From Streptomyces sp. NRRL F-5630 (GTDB lineage Bacteria > Actinomycetota > Actinomycetes > Streptomycetales > Streptomycetaceae): a stretch of DNA of 64,000 bases. Within the stretch, counting starts at the first letter, position 1, and each line of letters begins with the position of its first letter. The position numbers and the translations under genes are program-made. The notes under the pieces were generated by a model. It saw nothing but the letters and a program-made list of their open reading frames with translations. It made no database searches and had not been told where the DNA came from. Positions 42,711 to 53,774 of the stretch are shown piece by piece. The DNA lies in assembly GCF_000719475.1 (NCBI RefSeq), contig NZ_JOGO01000031.1, positions 1 through 64,000 of the forward strand. Direction: 5' to 3'.

Positions 42711-43352
42711 CTACCGGGGCCCGCCACCGCTCCTCGCCCGTGCCATCGCGGTGAAGAGCGCGTGCACCCGGTGGTCGCCGGTCAGCTCGGGGTGGAAGGC
42801 GGTGGCGAGGGCGGTGCCCTGGCGCACGGCGACGGGCCGTCCCTCGTACGTGGCGAGCACCTCGACGCCCGCGCCCACCGACTCGGCCCACGGCGCGCGG
42901 ATGAAGACCCCGTCGACGGGCGGCCCCGCGACGCCGGAGACGGGCACGGGGGCCTCGAAGGACTCGTTCTGCCTGCCGAAGGCGTTGCGGCGCACGATCA
43001 TGTCGATGCCGCCGATCGTCTCCTGGCCCGCGCGCGGGTCGAGGATCTTCTCGGCGAGCAGGATCATGCCCGCGCAGGTCCCGTAGACGGGGAGCCCGTC
43101 GGCGACGGCCGCGCGCAGCGGCTCCAGGAGGCCGAAGAGGCGCGCGAGCTTGGAGATGGTCGTGGACTCGCCACCAGGGAGGACGAGTCCGTCCACGGCG
43201 GCCAGTTCCTCCGGGGTGCGTACGGGGACGGGGCGCGCCCCCGCCGCGGTGAGCGCGGCCGTGTGCTCGCGCACGTCGCCCTGGAGCGCGAGCACACCGA
43301 TCAGCGGCGCACCGGGCGCCGGGGCGGTACCGGTCAGCGGCTCACCAGCCAC
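42711..43352 (-). CDS. pdxT: Pyridoxal 5'-phosphate synthase glutaminase subunit
   Basis: Supplies ammonia to PdxS. It has 213 residues with class I amidotransferase features: oxyanion loop [10 protein letters not shown], nucleophile Cys in YGTCAGMI, and the C-terminal FHPELTGD dyad. The GTG at 43352 overlaps the end of pdxS by 11 nt and has no clear ribosome site, so it depends on coupling. Confidence 0.95.
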   Translation of the reverse strand: MAGEPLTGTAPAPGAPLIGVLALQGDVREHTAALTAAGARPVPVRTPEELAAVDGLVLPGGESTTISKLARLFGLLEPLRAAVADGLPVYGTCAGMILLAEKILDPRAGQETIGGIDMIVRRNAFGRQNESFEAPVPVSGVAGPPVDGVFIRAPWAESVGAGVEVLATYEGRPVAVRQGTALATAFHPELTGDHRVHALFTAMARARSGGGPR

Positions 43353-44247
43353 GGTTGGCGTACCGCTCGGTCTCGGGGAGCGTGTCGCAGTTGATGCCGA
43401 CCATGGCCTCCCCGAGGTCGCGCGAGGCGTCCGCGATGACCTTGGGGTCGTCGTAGAACGTCGTGGCGCGGACGATCGCCGCGGCGCGCTTGGCGGGGTC
43501 CCCGGACTTGAAGATGCCGGAGCCGACGAAGACGCCCTCGGCGCCGAGCTGGCGCATGAGCGCGGCATCTGCGGGGGTCGCGACACCGCCCGCGGAGAAG
43601 AGCACGACGGGCAGCTTGCCGAGTTCCGCGACCTCCTTGACGAGTTCGTACGGGGCGCGCAGCTCCTTCGCCGCCGCGTACAGCTCGTTGTGGTCGCAGC
43701 CGCGCAGCTTGGCGATCTCGCCCTTGATCTGCCGCAGGTGGCGCACGGCCTCGACGACGTTGCCGGTGCCCGCCTCGCCCTTGGAGCGGATCATCGCGGC
43801 GCCCTCGGCGATGCGGCGCAGGGCCTCGCCGAGGTTGGTGGCGCCGCACACGAAGGGGGTCGTGAAGGCGAACTTGTCGCTGTGGTTGACCTCGTCGGCC
43901 GGGGTGAGCACCTCGGACTCGTCGATGTAGTCGACGCCGAGCGCCTGGAGGACCTGCGCCTCGACGAAGTGGCCGATGCGGGACTTGGCCATGACGGGGA
44001 TCGAGACCGCCCCGATGATGCCCTCGATCATGTCCGGGTCGGACATCCGGGCGACGCCGCCGTCCTTGCGGATGTCGGCGGGGACCCGCTCCAGCGCCAT
44101 GACGGCGACGGCTCCGGCGTCCTCGGCGATCTTCGCCTGCTCCGGCGTGACGACGTCCATGATGACGCCGCCCTTGAGCTGCTCCGCCATCCCGCGCTTG
44201 ACGCGCGCGGTACCGGTCGCAGGGCTGGTCTCGGTGGTTTCAGGCAC
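43342..44247 (-). CDS. pdxS: Pyridoxal 5'-phosphate synthase synthase subunit
   Basis: Condenses ribose 5-phosphate, glyceraldehyde 3-phosphate and ammonia into PLP, as a dodecamer of (beta/alpha)8 barrels. It has 301 residues; [19 protein letters not shown] gives the conserved start and [12 protein letters not shown] holds the catalytic lysine region downstream. I place the GTG at 44247, with GAGG about 8 nt upstream, giving the normal length; the frame extends to 44292. It is the first gene of pdxS-pdxT. Confidence 0.95.
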   Translation of the reverse strand: MPETTETSPATGTARVKRGMAEQLKGGVIMDVVTPEQAKIAEDAGAVAVMALERVPADIRKDGGVARMSDPDMIEGIIGAVSIPVMAKSRIGHFVEAQVLQALGVDYIDESEVLTPADEVNHSDKFAFTTPFVCGATNLGEALRRIAEGAAMIRSKGEAGTGNVVEAVRHLRQIKGEIAKLRGCDHNELYAAAKELRAPYELVKEVAELGKLPVVLFSAGGVATPADAALMRQLGAEGVFVGSGIFKSGDPAKRAAAIVRATTFYDDPKVIADASRDLGEAMVGINCDTLPETERYANRGW

Positions 44248-44473
44248 GACGAACCTCACAGGAGAACCGCTGGTGGAAGACACCTGAAGCAAACTCCCGG
44301 CCGGCGTCCGCCGACAAGAGCCAATCCCGAGGTCGTGGCCCGCACACCCCGCTCGCGCCCCTCACGCCTGGACACGCCTCTCGGGGGGCGCACCGGCTCG
44401 GTTCCCCCCGCCGAGGTCCCGCTCGGACACCCGCCCGCTCGGGCCCCGCCTCCACGCTCCGGGCCCCGGCCCG

Positions 44474-45019
44474 TCACACCGACGCGCGCTCCGCGAGCGG
44501 GCCCGGCGGCTCGTCGTCCATCTCGAAGGCCATCGGGAACGGCGCGTGCCCCGCGAGCCGGAACCACCGCACGGTCCGGTGCCGCCGCAGGGCCCGCGCG
44601 GCCCGTACGGCGTCGTTGTGGAAGCGGCGCGCCATCGGCACCCTCCGTACCGCCTCCGCGAGTTCGTCGAGCGCGGCCTCGCCCCCGGGCGCCTCGCGCA
44701 CCGCGGCGACATCCTCGGCGTCCCCGAGCACGGCCCGCAACGCCTGGCTCAACTCGCTCTCGGCGACCTCTCGGTGCTCCTCCTCCGCCTGGCGCGCCGC
44801 GAAGGCCGCCTCGTAGAGCACGAGAGACGCCGCGGGGTCGAGCAGCCCGGAGGTGGCGAGTTCCTGGGCGACGGAGACGCGCCGCAGCAACTGCGCGTCG
44901 AGCCCGGCCCGTGTCGCGTCGATGCGCGCGTGCAGCCGGTCGAGCCGTCCCGCGGTCCAGCTCAGGTAGACGGCGATGAGCAGCAGCGCGATACCGGCCC
45001 ACACGAAACTTGTGATCAC
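44474..45019 (-). CDS. LemA-like membrane protein
   Basis: 181 residues. A single N-terminal helix (FVWAGIALLLIAVYLSWTAG) faces a mostly helical domain. The C-terminal FHNDAVRAARALRRH...FPMAFEMDDEPP pattern resembles the LemA family signature. Function unknown. The GTG at 45019 is used. It lies between pdxS and the PIM genes with its own gaps on both sides. Confidence 0.8.
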   Translation of the reverse strand: MITSFVWAGIALLLIAVYLSWTAGRLDRLHARIDATRAGLDAQLLRRVSVAQELATSGLLDPAASLVLYEAAFAARQAEEEHREVAESELSQALRAVLGDAEDVAAVREAPGGEAALDELAEAVRRVPMARRFHNDAVRAARALRRHRTVRWFRLAGHAPFPMAFEMDDEPPGPLAERASV

Positions 45020-45121
45020 CGCTCCAGCCTAAGGGGCGCTCACAAGGCCCTGCCCCGGCCGCGGGAAGGCGCCGGTCCTCCGACGAGCCGGCCGAAGGCC
45101 GCTGTCCGCCGCCCCGTCCCC

Positions 45122-46282
45122 CTACTCCCGTGCCAGCCCGAACCGCCGCCGCAGACCGCGCTGTTCCTCCGGCGCGACCGAGGCCGCGCCGTCCGTGACC
45201 GTCTCGTAGACCGCGAGGATGTCCGCGCCCACCGTGGACCAGTCGAAGCGCCGGACGTGCGCGGTCGCCGCCTCGCGCAGCTCCGCGCGCCGCTCCGGGT
45301 CGCCGAGCAGGCGGATCGCCGCGTCGGCGAGCGCTCCGGCGTCCTCGTTGGCGAACAGCTCGCCCGCCGCACCCTGGTCGAGGACCTGGGCGAAGGCGTC
45401 GATGTCGCTCGCGAGCACGGGCGCGCCCGCCGACATCGCCTCGACGAGGATGATCCCGAAGCTCTCGCCGCCGGTGTTGGGCGCCACGTACAGGTCGACG
45501 CTGCTCAGGAAGCGCGCCTTGTCCTCGTCGCTCACCATGCCGAGGAACTCGACGCGGTCGCGGTACGCGCGCGGCAGCGGCGCGAGAGCCTCCTCGGCGT
45601 CCCCGCGCCCCGCGACGAGCAGCCGCGTGTCCGGGCGCGCTTCGAGGACGCGGGGCAGGGCGCGCATGAGGACGGGCAGCCCCTTGCGGGGTTCGTCGAT
45701 ACGCCCTATGAACCCGATCGTGCCGCCCTGCCACTCGGGCTTCGGCTCGGCGTCGGCGAAGAAGGAGACGTCGACGCCGTTCGGGATCACGACCGCGTCA
45801 CCGCCGAGGTGTTCCACGAGGGTGCGCCGCGCGTACTCGCTCACGGCGATGCGCGCGCTGATCTTCTCCAGCGCGGCCTGGAGGATGCCGTACGCGGCCG
45901 TCATCGCGCGCGAGCGCGGGTTCGACGTGTGGAAGGTCGCGACCATGGGGCCGCGCGCGGCCCAGCAGGCGAGCAGCCCGAGCGAGGGCGAGGACGGCTC
46001 GTGGATGTGGATGACGTCGAAGCGGCCGTTCTGGATCCAGCGGCGGACCCGGGCGGCCGAGATGATGCCGAAGTTGAGCCGCGCGACCGAGCCGTTGTAG
46101 GGGACGGGCACGGCGCGGCCCGCCGAGACGACGTAGGCCGGGAGCGGGGTCTCGTCGTCGGCGGGCGCGAGGACGGAGACCTCGTGGCCGAGTCGGATGA
46201 GGTGCTCGGCGAGGTCCCTGATGTGGAACTGGACGCCGCCCGGCACGTCCCAGGAGTACGGGCAGACGATGCCGATCCTCAC
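45122..46282 (-). CDS. pimA: GT4 glycosyltransferase, PimA-like phosphatidylinositol mannosyltransferase
   Basis: 386 residues with two Rossmann lobes. The N-terminal lobe opens GIVCPYSWDVPGGVQFH, and the C-terminal lobe shows GFIGRIDEPRKGL (donor phosphate contacts) and ESFGIILVEAM (the GT4 E-x7-E motif). PimA puts the first mannose on phosphatidylinositol in actinobacteria. The GTG at 46282 overlaps the acyltransferase stop by 4 nt, and the PIP synthase gene lies just upstream, which supports the assignment over a generic glycosyltransferase. Confidence 0.9.
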   Translation of the reverse strand: MRIGIVCPYSWDVPGGVQFHIRDLAEHLIRLGHEVSVLAPADDETPLPAYVVSAGRAVPVPYNGSVARLNFGIISAARVRRWIQNGRFDVIHIHEPSSPSLGLLACWAARGPMVATFHTSNPRSRAMTAAYGILQAALEKISARIAVSEYARRTLVEHLGGDAVVIPNGVDVSFFADAEPKPEWQGGTIGFIGRIDEPRKGLPVLMRALPRVLEARPDTRLLVAGRGDAEEALAPLPRAYRDRVEFLGMVSDEDKARFLSSVDLYVAPNTGGESFGIILVEAMSAGAPVLASDIDAFAQVLDQGAAGELFANEDAGALADAAIRLLGDPERRAELREAATAHVRRFDWSTVGADILAVYETVTDGAASVAPEEQRGLRRRFGLARE

Positions 46283-47319
46283 GGGCCCACCTCGGCGGGC
46301 GGGCCCTCGCCCGCGGCAGGGGGCGCTCCGGGCGTGCGGGGCTCCCCTGGCGTATCCGCGGCGGCCTCCGTCCCCCGGCGCGCCGGGTCCTTCGCCGGGT
46401 CGAGGTCGGCGAGCCAGAACTTCTGGAGCATGTGCCAGTCCTGCGGGTGCGCGGCGACGCCGGTCGCGAAGACGTCGGCGAGCGCCTGCGTCATGACCGC
46501 CGTCTTCTCGGCCCGCGAGCCGGCCGCGGGCGGCGTGATCTCGGGGTGCACGCGTCCGCGCATGACCGGCGAGTCGTCGTACCAGAGGGTGACGGGCAGG
46601 AGCGCGGCCCCGGTGTGCTGCGCGAGCATCGCGGGCCCCGCGGGCATCCGGGTCGGCTCGCCGAGGAAGTCGACCGGGACGCCGGAGGCCGACAGATCGC
46701 GGTCGGCGACGAGGCACACCATGCCGCCCGCGCGCAGGCGCCGCGCGAGGGTCCCGAAGGCCGCTCCGCCGGTGTGCGGCAGGACCTCCATGCCGAGGCT
46801 CTCGCGGTAGGCGACGAAGCGGTCGTAGAGCGACTCGGGCTTGAGCCGCTCGGCGACCGTGGTGAAGGGCAGGCCCAGCTCGGTGGTGACCCAGGCCCCC
46901 GCGAGGTCCCAGTTGGCCAGGTGCGGGAGGGCCATTATCACGCCGCGCCCCTCCGAGAGGGGTACGTCGAGGTGGTCGAGTCCGTCGGGCGCGAAGCCGA
47001 GCCTGACCCGTCGCTCGCTCCAGGCGGGCAGCCGGAAGGACTCCATCCAGTACCGCAGGTAGGAGCGCATCCCGGCGCGCGAGAGCGCGGAGATCCGCTC
47101 CGGGCTCGCGTCGGGCACGACCCTGCGCAGGTTCGCCTCCAGCTGGCGCACGCCTTTGCCGTGCTTCTTCCAGGTCTGGTCGGCGATCGAGCGGCCGAGC
47201 GCGCGGGCGGCGGGCTCGGGGAGGGTGCGTACCGTCGCCCAGCCCAGGCCGTAGAGCCGGTCGGCGACGTCGTCCTTGTCCGGCAGGCGGCGGGCGAGTC
47301 CGCTCGGCAGTCGGCTCAC
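46279..47319 (-). CDS. PIM/lauroyl-type acyltransferase (PatA-like)
   Basis: 346 residues of the LPLAT/HtrB fold. The catalytic H-x4-D motif is HLANWD, and the second block VADRDLSASGVPVDFLGE is present. In mycobacteria the homologue PatA acylates the mannose of PIM. The GTG at 47319 overlaps the pgsA stop by 4 nt and its own stop overlaps pimA by 4 nt, so the three enzymes are coupled. An Ala/Pro/Gly-rich tail of about 35 residues ends the protein. Confidence 0.92.
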   Translation of the reverse strand: MSRLPSGLARRLPDKDDVADRLYGLGWATVRTLPEPAARALGRSIADQTWKKHGKGVRQLEANLRRVVPDASPERISALSRAGMRSYLRYWMESFRLPAWSERRVRLGFAPDGLDHLDVPLSEGRGVIMALPHLANWDLAGAWVTTELGLPFTTVAERLKPESLYDRFVAYRESLGMEVLPHTGGAAFGTLARRLRAGGMVCLVADRDLSASGVPVDFLGEPTRMPAGPAMLAQHTGAALLPVTLWYDDSPVMRGRVHPEITPPAAGSRAEKTAVMTQALADVFATGVAAHPQDWHMLQKFWLADLDPAKDPARRGTEAAADTPGEPRTPGAPPAAGEGPPAEVGP

Positions 47320-47987
47320 GAGGTGGCCTCACTCTCCTGGAGGTGCTGCGCGGCGGCGTCGGCCTCGGCCGACTCGCGGCGCACGGTGACGACCCGCTGG
47401 ACGATGGTGACGAGGGAACCGGCGGCGACGACCCACAGCGCGATGGGCAGCAGGATGTCGATGTGCGGGACGCCGAAGGTGACCCGGAAGCCCGCGAGAC
47501 CGGCGAGGACGAGGGTGATGACGAGGCGCTCGGCGCGTTCGACGAGCCCGTTGACGGCGACGGGCAGGCCGATCGCCTCGCCGCGCGCCTTCGTGTACGA
47601 GACGACCTGGCCGCTCGCGAGGCAGAAGATGGCGACGGCGGCGAGCATGTCGTTGTCGCCCTTGCCCGCGTACCAGAGCGCGAAGCCGCCGAAGATGGCG
47701 GCGTCGGCGACGCGGTCGAGCGTCGAGTCGAGGAACGCGCCCCAGCGGCTGGAGATCTTCGCCTGGCGGGCCATGTTGCCGTCCACGAGGTCCGAGAAGA
47801 CGAACAGCGTGATGACGATGGTGCCCCAGAAGAACTCGCCGCGCGGGAAGAACACGAGGGCCCCCGCGACGACGCCCGCCGTGCCGATGAGGGTCACGGT
47901 GTCCGGGCTCACCCCCCGCCGGAGCAGGAACGCGGCGAACGGCGTGAGGACACGCGTGAAGAACGCACGCGCGTACTTGTTCAGCAT
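47316..47987 (-). CDS. pgsA: Phosphatidylinositol phosphate synthase (CDP-alcohol phosphotransferase)
   Basis: Makes phosphatidylinositol phosphate from CDP-diacylglycerol and inositol phosphate. It has 223 residues, about six transmembrane helices and the CDP-alcohol motif D-G-x2-A-R-x8-G-x3-D-x3-D as DGNMARQAKISSRWGAFLD continuing into STLDRVAD. The ATG at 47987 has GGAAAGG upstream. It heads the pgsA-patA-pimA operon. The substrate assignment is by context: plain phosphatidylglycerophosphate synthases share the motif. Confidence 0.92.
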   Translation of the reverse strand: MLNKYARAFFTRVLTPFAAFLLRRGVSPDTVTLIGTAGVVAGALVFFPRGEFFWGTIVITLFVFSDLVDGNMARQAKISSRWGAFLDSTLDRVADAAIFGGFALWYAGKGDNDMLAAVAIFCLASGQVVSYTKARGEAIGLPVAVNGLVERAERLVITLVLAGLAGFRVTFGVPHIDILLPIALWVVAAGSLVTIVQRVVTVRRESAEADAAAQHLQESEATS

Positions 47988-48308
47988 GGCCTTTCCAGAG
48001 GGTTGGGGTGCCCTGCGGCCACCACGGCCACCGGCTGCCCCATCGTAGTCACGCCCGCCCCGTCCCGTGGGCGCGGACCCGGCCGCCGTCCCCTGCTCTC
48101 CCTCCACCGTACGAAGAACCGACGGTCCTACCGGCGCGACCTGACAAGCCCCCGTGCGCCCCCCGGCGCCGCCTCCCGCTTCGCGGAATCGGTGACGTCC
48201 CCCGTACGGCCGGATACGCTGATGAACTGATCAACAGGTGTGCGAGCGGCGGGAGTCGGGAAGGCCCGACGTGACGGCTCGGCACAGCGCCGGGGTGATG
48301 GGGGCAGG

Positions 48309-49958
48309 ATGAGCAGTTTCGACTTCAGTCCGGGGGCGCAGGTGCCGCTCGCGGGCGGCGCGGGCCAGACCGCCCCGACGGGCGCGCTCGCCTCCGCCGC
48401 GTACCGCGACGGCCCGGTGGACGCGATACTCGCCGCCAACACCGAGTGGCACAAATGCGGCGTCTCGCCGCCGAGGATCAAGCTGCTGCGGCCCGATCTC
48501 GGCGAGGCGTTCGCGCACGCGGTGCAGGCGCGGCTGCTCGGCGGCGGGCGCAAGCCGCTCATCCAGTCCTTCGGGATGGAACCGCAGGTCGTCGTCGAGC
48601 ACTGCCTCGCGGCGAACAGCATCCGGCGGGCCAGGGACACCAGACTGACCCTGATCACGGTCCTGTTCGGGGTGCTGTTCCTGCCGGGTCTTTTCCTCTA
48701 CCTGGGCGTCTTCGCGCTGCGCCGCAGCGTCGCCGACTCCACGAACAGGCGCGCCGGGCTCCTCGTGACCCCGCTGCTCATCGCGCTCGGCGTGCTCGGG
48801 GTGCTCTTCCTCCTCAAGATGCCCTTCGGCGGTTTCTGGGCCTGGTACCTGCGGGCCTGCGTCGTCGCGCCGCCGGTCGGCTGGTGGTTCGCCAAGCGGG
48901 TCTGCGAGGAGACCGCGCGGGATCTGCGGGACCGCTGGGAGGGGCTGCTCTCGGGCGGCGGCATCGGCGCGAAGATCCCGGAGGCGGTGCCGCGCGACCC
49001 GAACCAGAAGGCCGCCGAGGTGCTGCGCCAGTCGCTCGCGCGCCTCTCCGCCGAGCAGCGGTCCAACTCGGTCTTCTACGCCGGTCCCAAGGGCATCCTC
49101 GGCCTCGGCACCCGCTGGGGCAGCTGGCAGCTCGCCGAGGAGCTGGTCCCGCGCGAGCCCGGCGGCGAGATCCATCCCTTCCGCAGCTACGACGTGGTCC
49201 GCGCGATCCACGACCAGCTCAAGCTCCTCGCGCGCGGCCCGCTGCACACCGGCGGTTTCCCCGAGCCGGACGTGCGGCACTGGATCGTCACCCCGATCGG
49301 GGAGAACGCGGACTCCGTCTCGCGCCCCGAGGGCACCCACGTCGACGATTTCCAGATCCGCGACCACGAGGTCCAGCGCATCTGCAACGAGCAGCAGTTC
49401 GACGCCGGTGACCGGCACTATCTCGGTACGCAGTTCACGCTCTGGGACGGCCAGCTCGTCATCACGATGATGACCACGGTCACGGTGCTCCACGAGACGC
49501 TCCGCATCGAGGTCACCGGGCACGCGCTCGGCCCCGTGCACTCGCTCTTCATGGGCAAGCCCTCGCCGAAGAAGATCACCAAGCCGAAGGCGGTGCGCTT
49601 CTGGGAGACGAAGGACCACATGCTCCCGCTCGTCGACGCGAGCGAGGTCGTCCGGCTCGCGGCCCGCGCCCCGCTCACGTGGTACCCGCCGGTGCTGGAG
49701 CACCTCGGCGGCAAGCTCTCGCTGCCCGAGCCCTTCGGTCTGCGGCACGCCTGGGCGGCGCAGCCCTGGCGGCACCGCTTCATGGCGGACGACGCGCTGC
49801 GCACGGCGACCCCGGTGCTGCGCGTCGTGCACCAGGCGGCGCTGCGGGTGCTCGACGAGCACGGCGTGGACACGACGAAGTTCGGCGCCCGCTCCGGCGT
49901 CCTGAGCGGCGGCGTCCAGGAAGCGGCACCGCGCAAGGCGGACGTGTACGACGCCTGA
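48309..49958 (+). CDS. Conserved hypothetical membrane protein, function unknown
   Basis: 549 residues. A soluble N-terminal part (1 to about 105), two or three transmembrane helices (about 110-190: LTLITVLFGVLFLPGLFLYLG and LLVTPLLIALGVLGVLFLL), then a large soluble domain (about 200-549) with no motif I recognise, although conserved-looking blocks such as NEQQFDAGDRHYLGTQFTLWDG stand out. The ATG at 48309 follows a weak GGGGCAGG. It sits on the opposite strand between pgsA and the HIT gene. Codon use equals its neighbours, so recent acquisition is unlikely. Confidence 0.85.
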   Translation: MSSFDFSPGAQVPLAGGAGQTAPTGALASAAYRDGPVDAILAANTEWHKCGVSPPRIKLLRPDLGEAFAHAVQARLLGGGRKPLIQSFGMEPQVVVEHCLAANSIRRARDTRLTLITVLFGVLFLPGLFLYLGVFALRRSVADSTNRRAGLLVTPLLIALGVLGVLFLLKMPFGGFWAWYLRACVVAPPVGWWFAKRVCEETARDLRDRWEGLLSGGGIGAKIPEAVPRDPNQKAAEVLRQSLARLSAEQRSNSVFYAGPKGILGLGTRWGSWQLAEELVPREPGGEIHPFRSYDVVRAIHDQLKLLARGPLHTGGFPEPDVRHWIVTPIGENADSVSRPEGTHVDDFQIRDHEVQRICNEQQFDAGDRHYLGTQFTLWDGQLVITMMTTVTVLHETLRIEVTGHALGPVHSLFMGKPSPKKITKPKAVRFWETKDHMLPLVDASEVVRLAARAPLTWYPPVLEHLGGKLSLPEPFGLRHAWAAQPWRHRFMADDALRTATPVLRVVHQAALRVLDEHGVDTTKFGARSGVLSGGVQEAAPRKADVYDA

Positions 49959-49986
49959 GGCACCCCAGGGGTCGATGCGGGGCCCC

Positions 49987-50034
49987 GGGCGGTACGGGCA
50001 CGGGCGGCGAGAGGCTCCCCTCCCCGTACCGCCC
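49987..50034. terminator. Convergent terminator
   Basis: GGGCGGTACGGG (49987-49998) pairs perfectly with CCCGTACCGCCC (50023-50034). It lies between the plus-strand membrane gene and the minus-strand HIT gene and can serve both. Confidence 0.75.
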
Positions 50035-50061
50035 GGCCCCGCGCCGCCCCCGCCGCGCCGA

Positions 50062-50619
50062 CTACGGCCGGGGCCTGCCGGGCCACGCCTGGGCGAGCAT
50101 CCGCCGGGTCTCGCCCAGGAGTTGCGGCAGCACCTTGGTCTGCCCCACGACGGGCATGAAGTTCGTGTCCCCGCCCCAGCGCGGCACGATGTGCTGGTGC
50201 AGGTGCGCCGCGATCCCCGCGCCCGCCACGGTGCCCTGGTTCATGCCGATGTTGAAGCCGTGCGCCCCCGAGGCGGCCCGCAGGGTCTCCATCGCCTGCT
50301 TCGTGTGCAGGGCGAGTTCGTCCGTCTCCTGCGGCGTCAGCGCGGTGTAGTCGGCGACGTGCCGGTAGGGGACGGCCATGACGTGCCCGCCGTTGTACGG
50401 GTAGAGGTTGAGCACCGTGTAGACGTGGGTGCCGCGCGCGACGACGAGCCCGTCCTCGTCGGACTTGCCGGGGATCTCGCAGAAGGGGCAGCCGTCGCCC
50501 GCCGCCGGGCCGTTCGGCTTCCCCTCGCCCTGGATGTACGCCATCCGGTGCGGGGTCCACAGCCGCTGGAACGCGTCGGGCGTCCCCACTCCGATCTGCT
50601 GCTCCGGCTCACTCGTCAT
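50062..50619 (-). CDS. HIT family hydrolase / Ap4A phosphorylase-like
   Basis: 185 residues from ATG 50619 (ATG 50631 would add four). The histidine triad is HLHQHIVPRW, the N-terminal pair CPFC may bind zinc, and the mid-part NLYPYNGGHVMAVPYRHV is typical of the actinobacterial HIT branch acting on diadenosine polyphosphates. It is often upstream of pgsA in actinobacteria; here the 549-residue membrane gene lies between them. Confidence 0.93.
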   Translation of the reverse strand: MTSEPEQQIGVGTPDAFQRLWTPHRMAYIQGEGKPNGPAAGDGCPFCEIPGKSDEDGLVVARGTHVYTVLNLYPYNGGHVMAVPYRHVADYTALTPQETDELALHTKQAMETLRAASGAHGFNIGMNQGTVAGAGIAAHLHQHIVPRWGGDTNFMPVVGQTKVLPQLLGETRRMLAQAWPGRPRP

Positions 50620-50631
50620 ACCAGGCAGCAT

Positions 50632-51378
50632 ATGGCGTCACCCGCGCGGGGCGTGTCGGCCGTCCCCCCGGCCGAGGACCCGCGCCAAGCTGGGCCCGTG
50701 CCCCTCTCCCCCGCCTCCGGACACGCCCCGCACCACGAGGGCCCGCTCAACTTCGCGGCGCTGCTCCTGCTCGCGGCCTACACCGTCCGCGTGCTGGCCA
50801 CCGACCTGCCCGGCTGGGCCAAGATCCTCCTCCATGCCGCGATGGGTTTCGCCTGGGCGGTGTCCCTCCTGGACCTCTCGGTGCGCTGGCGCGAGTCGAG
50901 GCTCGGGGCCGCGTATCCGCGCCGGCATCCCCTCTCGGTGGTCGTGGCGCTGCTCCCGCTGCTGCGCCCGCTCCAGTTCGTCCCCATCTACGAGGGAATT
51001 CGGCGCAGGCGGCGGCGCCCGGCGCTGTCGGTGCCGGCCCGCGTCATCACGTACACCGGGCTCGCCGTGGTCCTCACCGGCTTCACCGCGGCGCTCACGG
51101 TGTACTGGCTGGAGCGGAGCGCACCCGGCTCCTCGATCCGTTCCTTCGGGACGGCCGTGTGGTGGGCCTGCGCGACGCTCGCGACCGTCGGCTACGGGGA
51201 CGCGGTGCCGGTCACGGCGTGGGGCCGGGTCGTCGCGGTCGCGCTCATGGCGTGCGGCGTCGCGCTGCTCGGAGCGGTCACGGGCGCCTTCTCGACGTAC
51301 CTGCTGCGGGTCTTCGACGACGAGAAGGGCCCGCGCGAGGAGGAGCCGGGGAACGGGCGAGGGCCCGCGCGGGAGTGA
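50632..51378 (+). CDS. Two-transmembrane potassium channel protein
   Basis: 248 residues. Two N-terminal hydrophobic helices (about 40-85) precede a basic RRRRRRP linker, then the ion-channel module: outer helix (VITYTGLAVVLTGFTAALTVYW), pore helix and selectivity filter TVGYGD, and inner helix. No RCK domain; the tail is short and charged. The ATG at 50632 is only 12 nt from the divergent HIT start, which leaves little room for promoters, so GTG 50698 is an alternative. Its stop codon lies in the loop of the terminator. Confidence 0.88.
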   Translation: MASPARGVSAVPPAEDPRQAGPVPLSPASGHAPHHEGPLNFAALLLLAAYTVRVLATDLPGWAKILLHAAMGFAWAVSLLDLSVRWRESRLGAAYPRRHPLSVVVALLPLLRPLQFVPIYEGIRRRRRRPALSVPARVITYTGLAVVLTGFTAALTVYWLERSAPGSSIRSFGTAVWWACATLATVGYGDAVPVTAWGRVVAVALMACGVALLGAVTGAFSTYLLRVFDDEKGPREEEPGNGRGPARE

Positions 51379-51400
51379 CACCCCGCGCGGGCCCTCGCCC
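51355..51400. terminator. Convergent terminator spanning the channel stop codon
   Basis: The 19-nt arm at 51355-51373 (GGGCGAGGGCCCGCGCGGG) pairs perfectly with 51382-51400. The left arm is coding sequence for the last residues of the channel, and its TGA lies in the 8-nt loop. thrS ends 12 nt beyond on the other strand. Confidence 0.85.
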
Positions 51401-51411
51401 TGCCCGCTCGC

Positions 51412-53388
<1,977 letters not shown>

Positions 53389-53415
53389 CGGTCTCTCCTG
53401 ACTGGAAGGGGACAA

Positions 53416-53436
53416 CGTGCCGAGACACGCGGCACG
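53416..53436 (-). promoter_or_regulatory. Hairpin in the thrS leader
   Basis: CGTGCCG and CGGCACG form a perfect 7-bp stem with a 7-nt loop, ending 27 nt before the thrS start. With the -10-like TAGCAT at 53452-53447 it would lie in the first part of the leader. It could shield the message or act in translational control; no T-box core is present. Confidence 0.4.
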
Positions 53437-53504
53437 TGTGGCTCCCATGCTACCGGGCCCCCTGTTCCCGCCCCTCCGCCGCTGCTCTTCCCCGGCCCGT
53501 CCGG

Positions 53505-53600
53505 TGCCGCGTTCACCGGCCCCTCGGACGCCGCGTTCTCCACCCCCTCGGGCGCTCCGTTCCCCGGTCCCCCGGAAGCTCCGTCGCCCGAGTCCTCGGG
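53505..53600 (-). repeat. Four degenerate 24-bp tandem repeats upstream of thrS
   Basis: Units begin at 53505, 53529, 53553 and 53577, each exactly 24 bp, of the form xxGCCGCGTTCxCCxxCCCCTCGG with about two thirds of positions shared. The length keeps all frames open, and on the minus strand they read as eight-residue repeats. Confidence 0.75.
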
Positions 53601-53774
53601 CCCGTCCGGCGAGGGAGGACCGGGTGGGGGCGGGCCCCGCGAAGGGGCGCACGCGCGGCAGGGCCCCCGCTCCCGCACAACGGAACGTCCCCGACTGACC
53701 GCCCGGCGGCAAGGGTATTCATCCGTCGGCGACAGGGGCGCCAACCACCTACCCGCCAGGAGAGGTTGACACGC

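Larger units (their letters stand above)
53389..53774. other. Divergent intergenic region thrS / exonuclease-like gene
   Basis: 386 nt. On the thrS side it holds a small hairpin (53416-53436) and a -10-like TAGCAT (read on the minus strand, 53452-53447). The middle contains four degenerate 24-bp repeats (53505-53600). The remainder up to 53774 has the GGAGAGG site of the plus-strand gene (about 53759-53765). No gene is supported. Confidence 0.7.

Noticed and set aside
53389..53460. T-box riboswitch upstream of thrS
   Set aside because: No AGGGTGGNACCGCG core or antiterminator pairing is visible in the leader; only a 7-bp hairpin is seen.
53389..53712. In-frame N-terminal extension of thrS
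   Set aside because: It translates the 24-bp repeats into Arg/Gly octapeptides; the GTG at 53388 has a good ribosome site and the standard TGS start.
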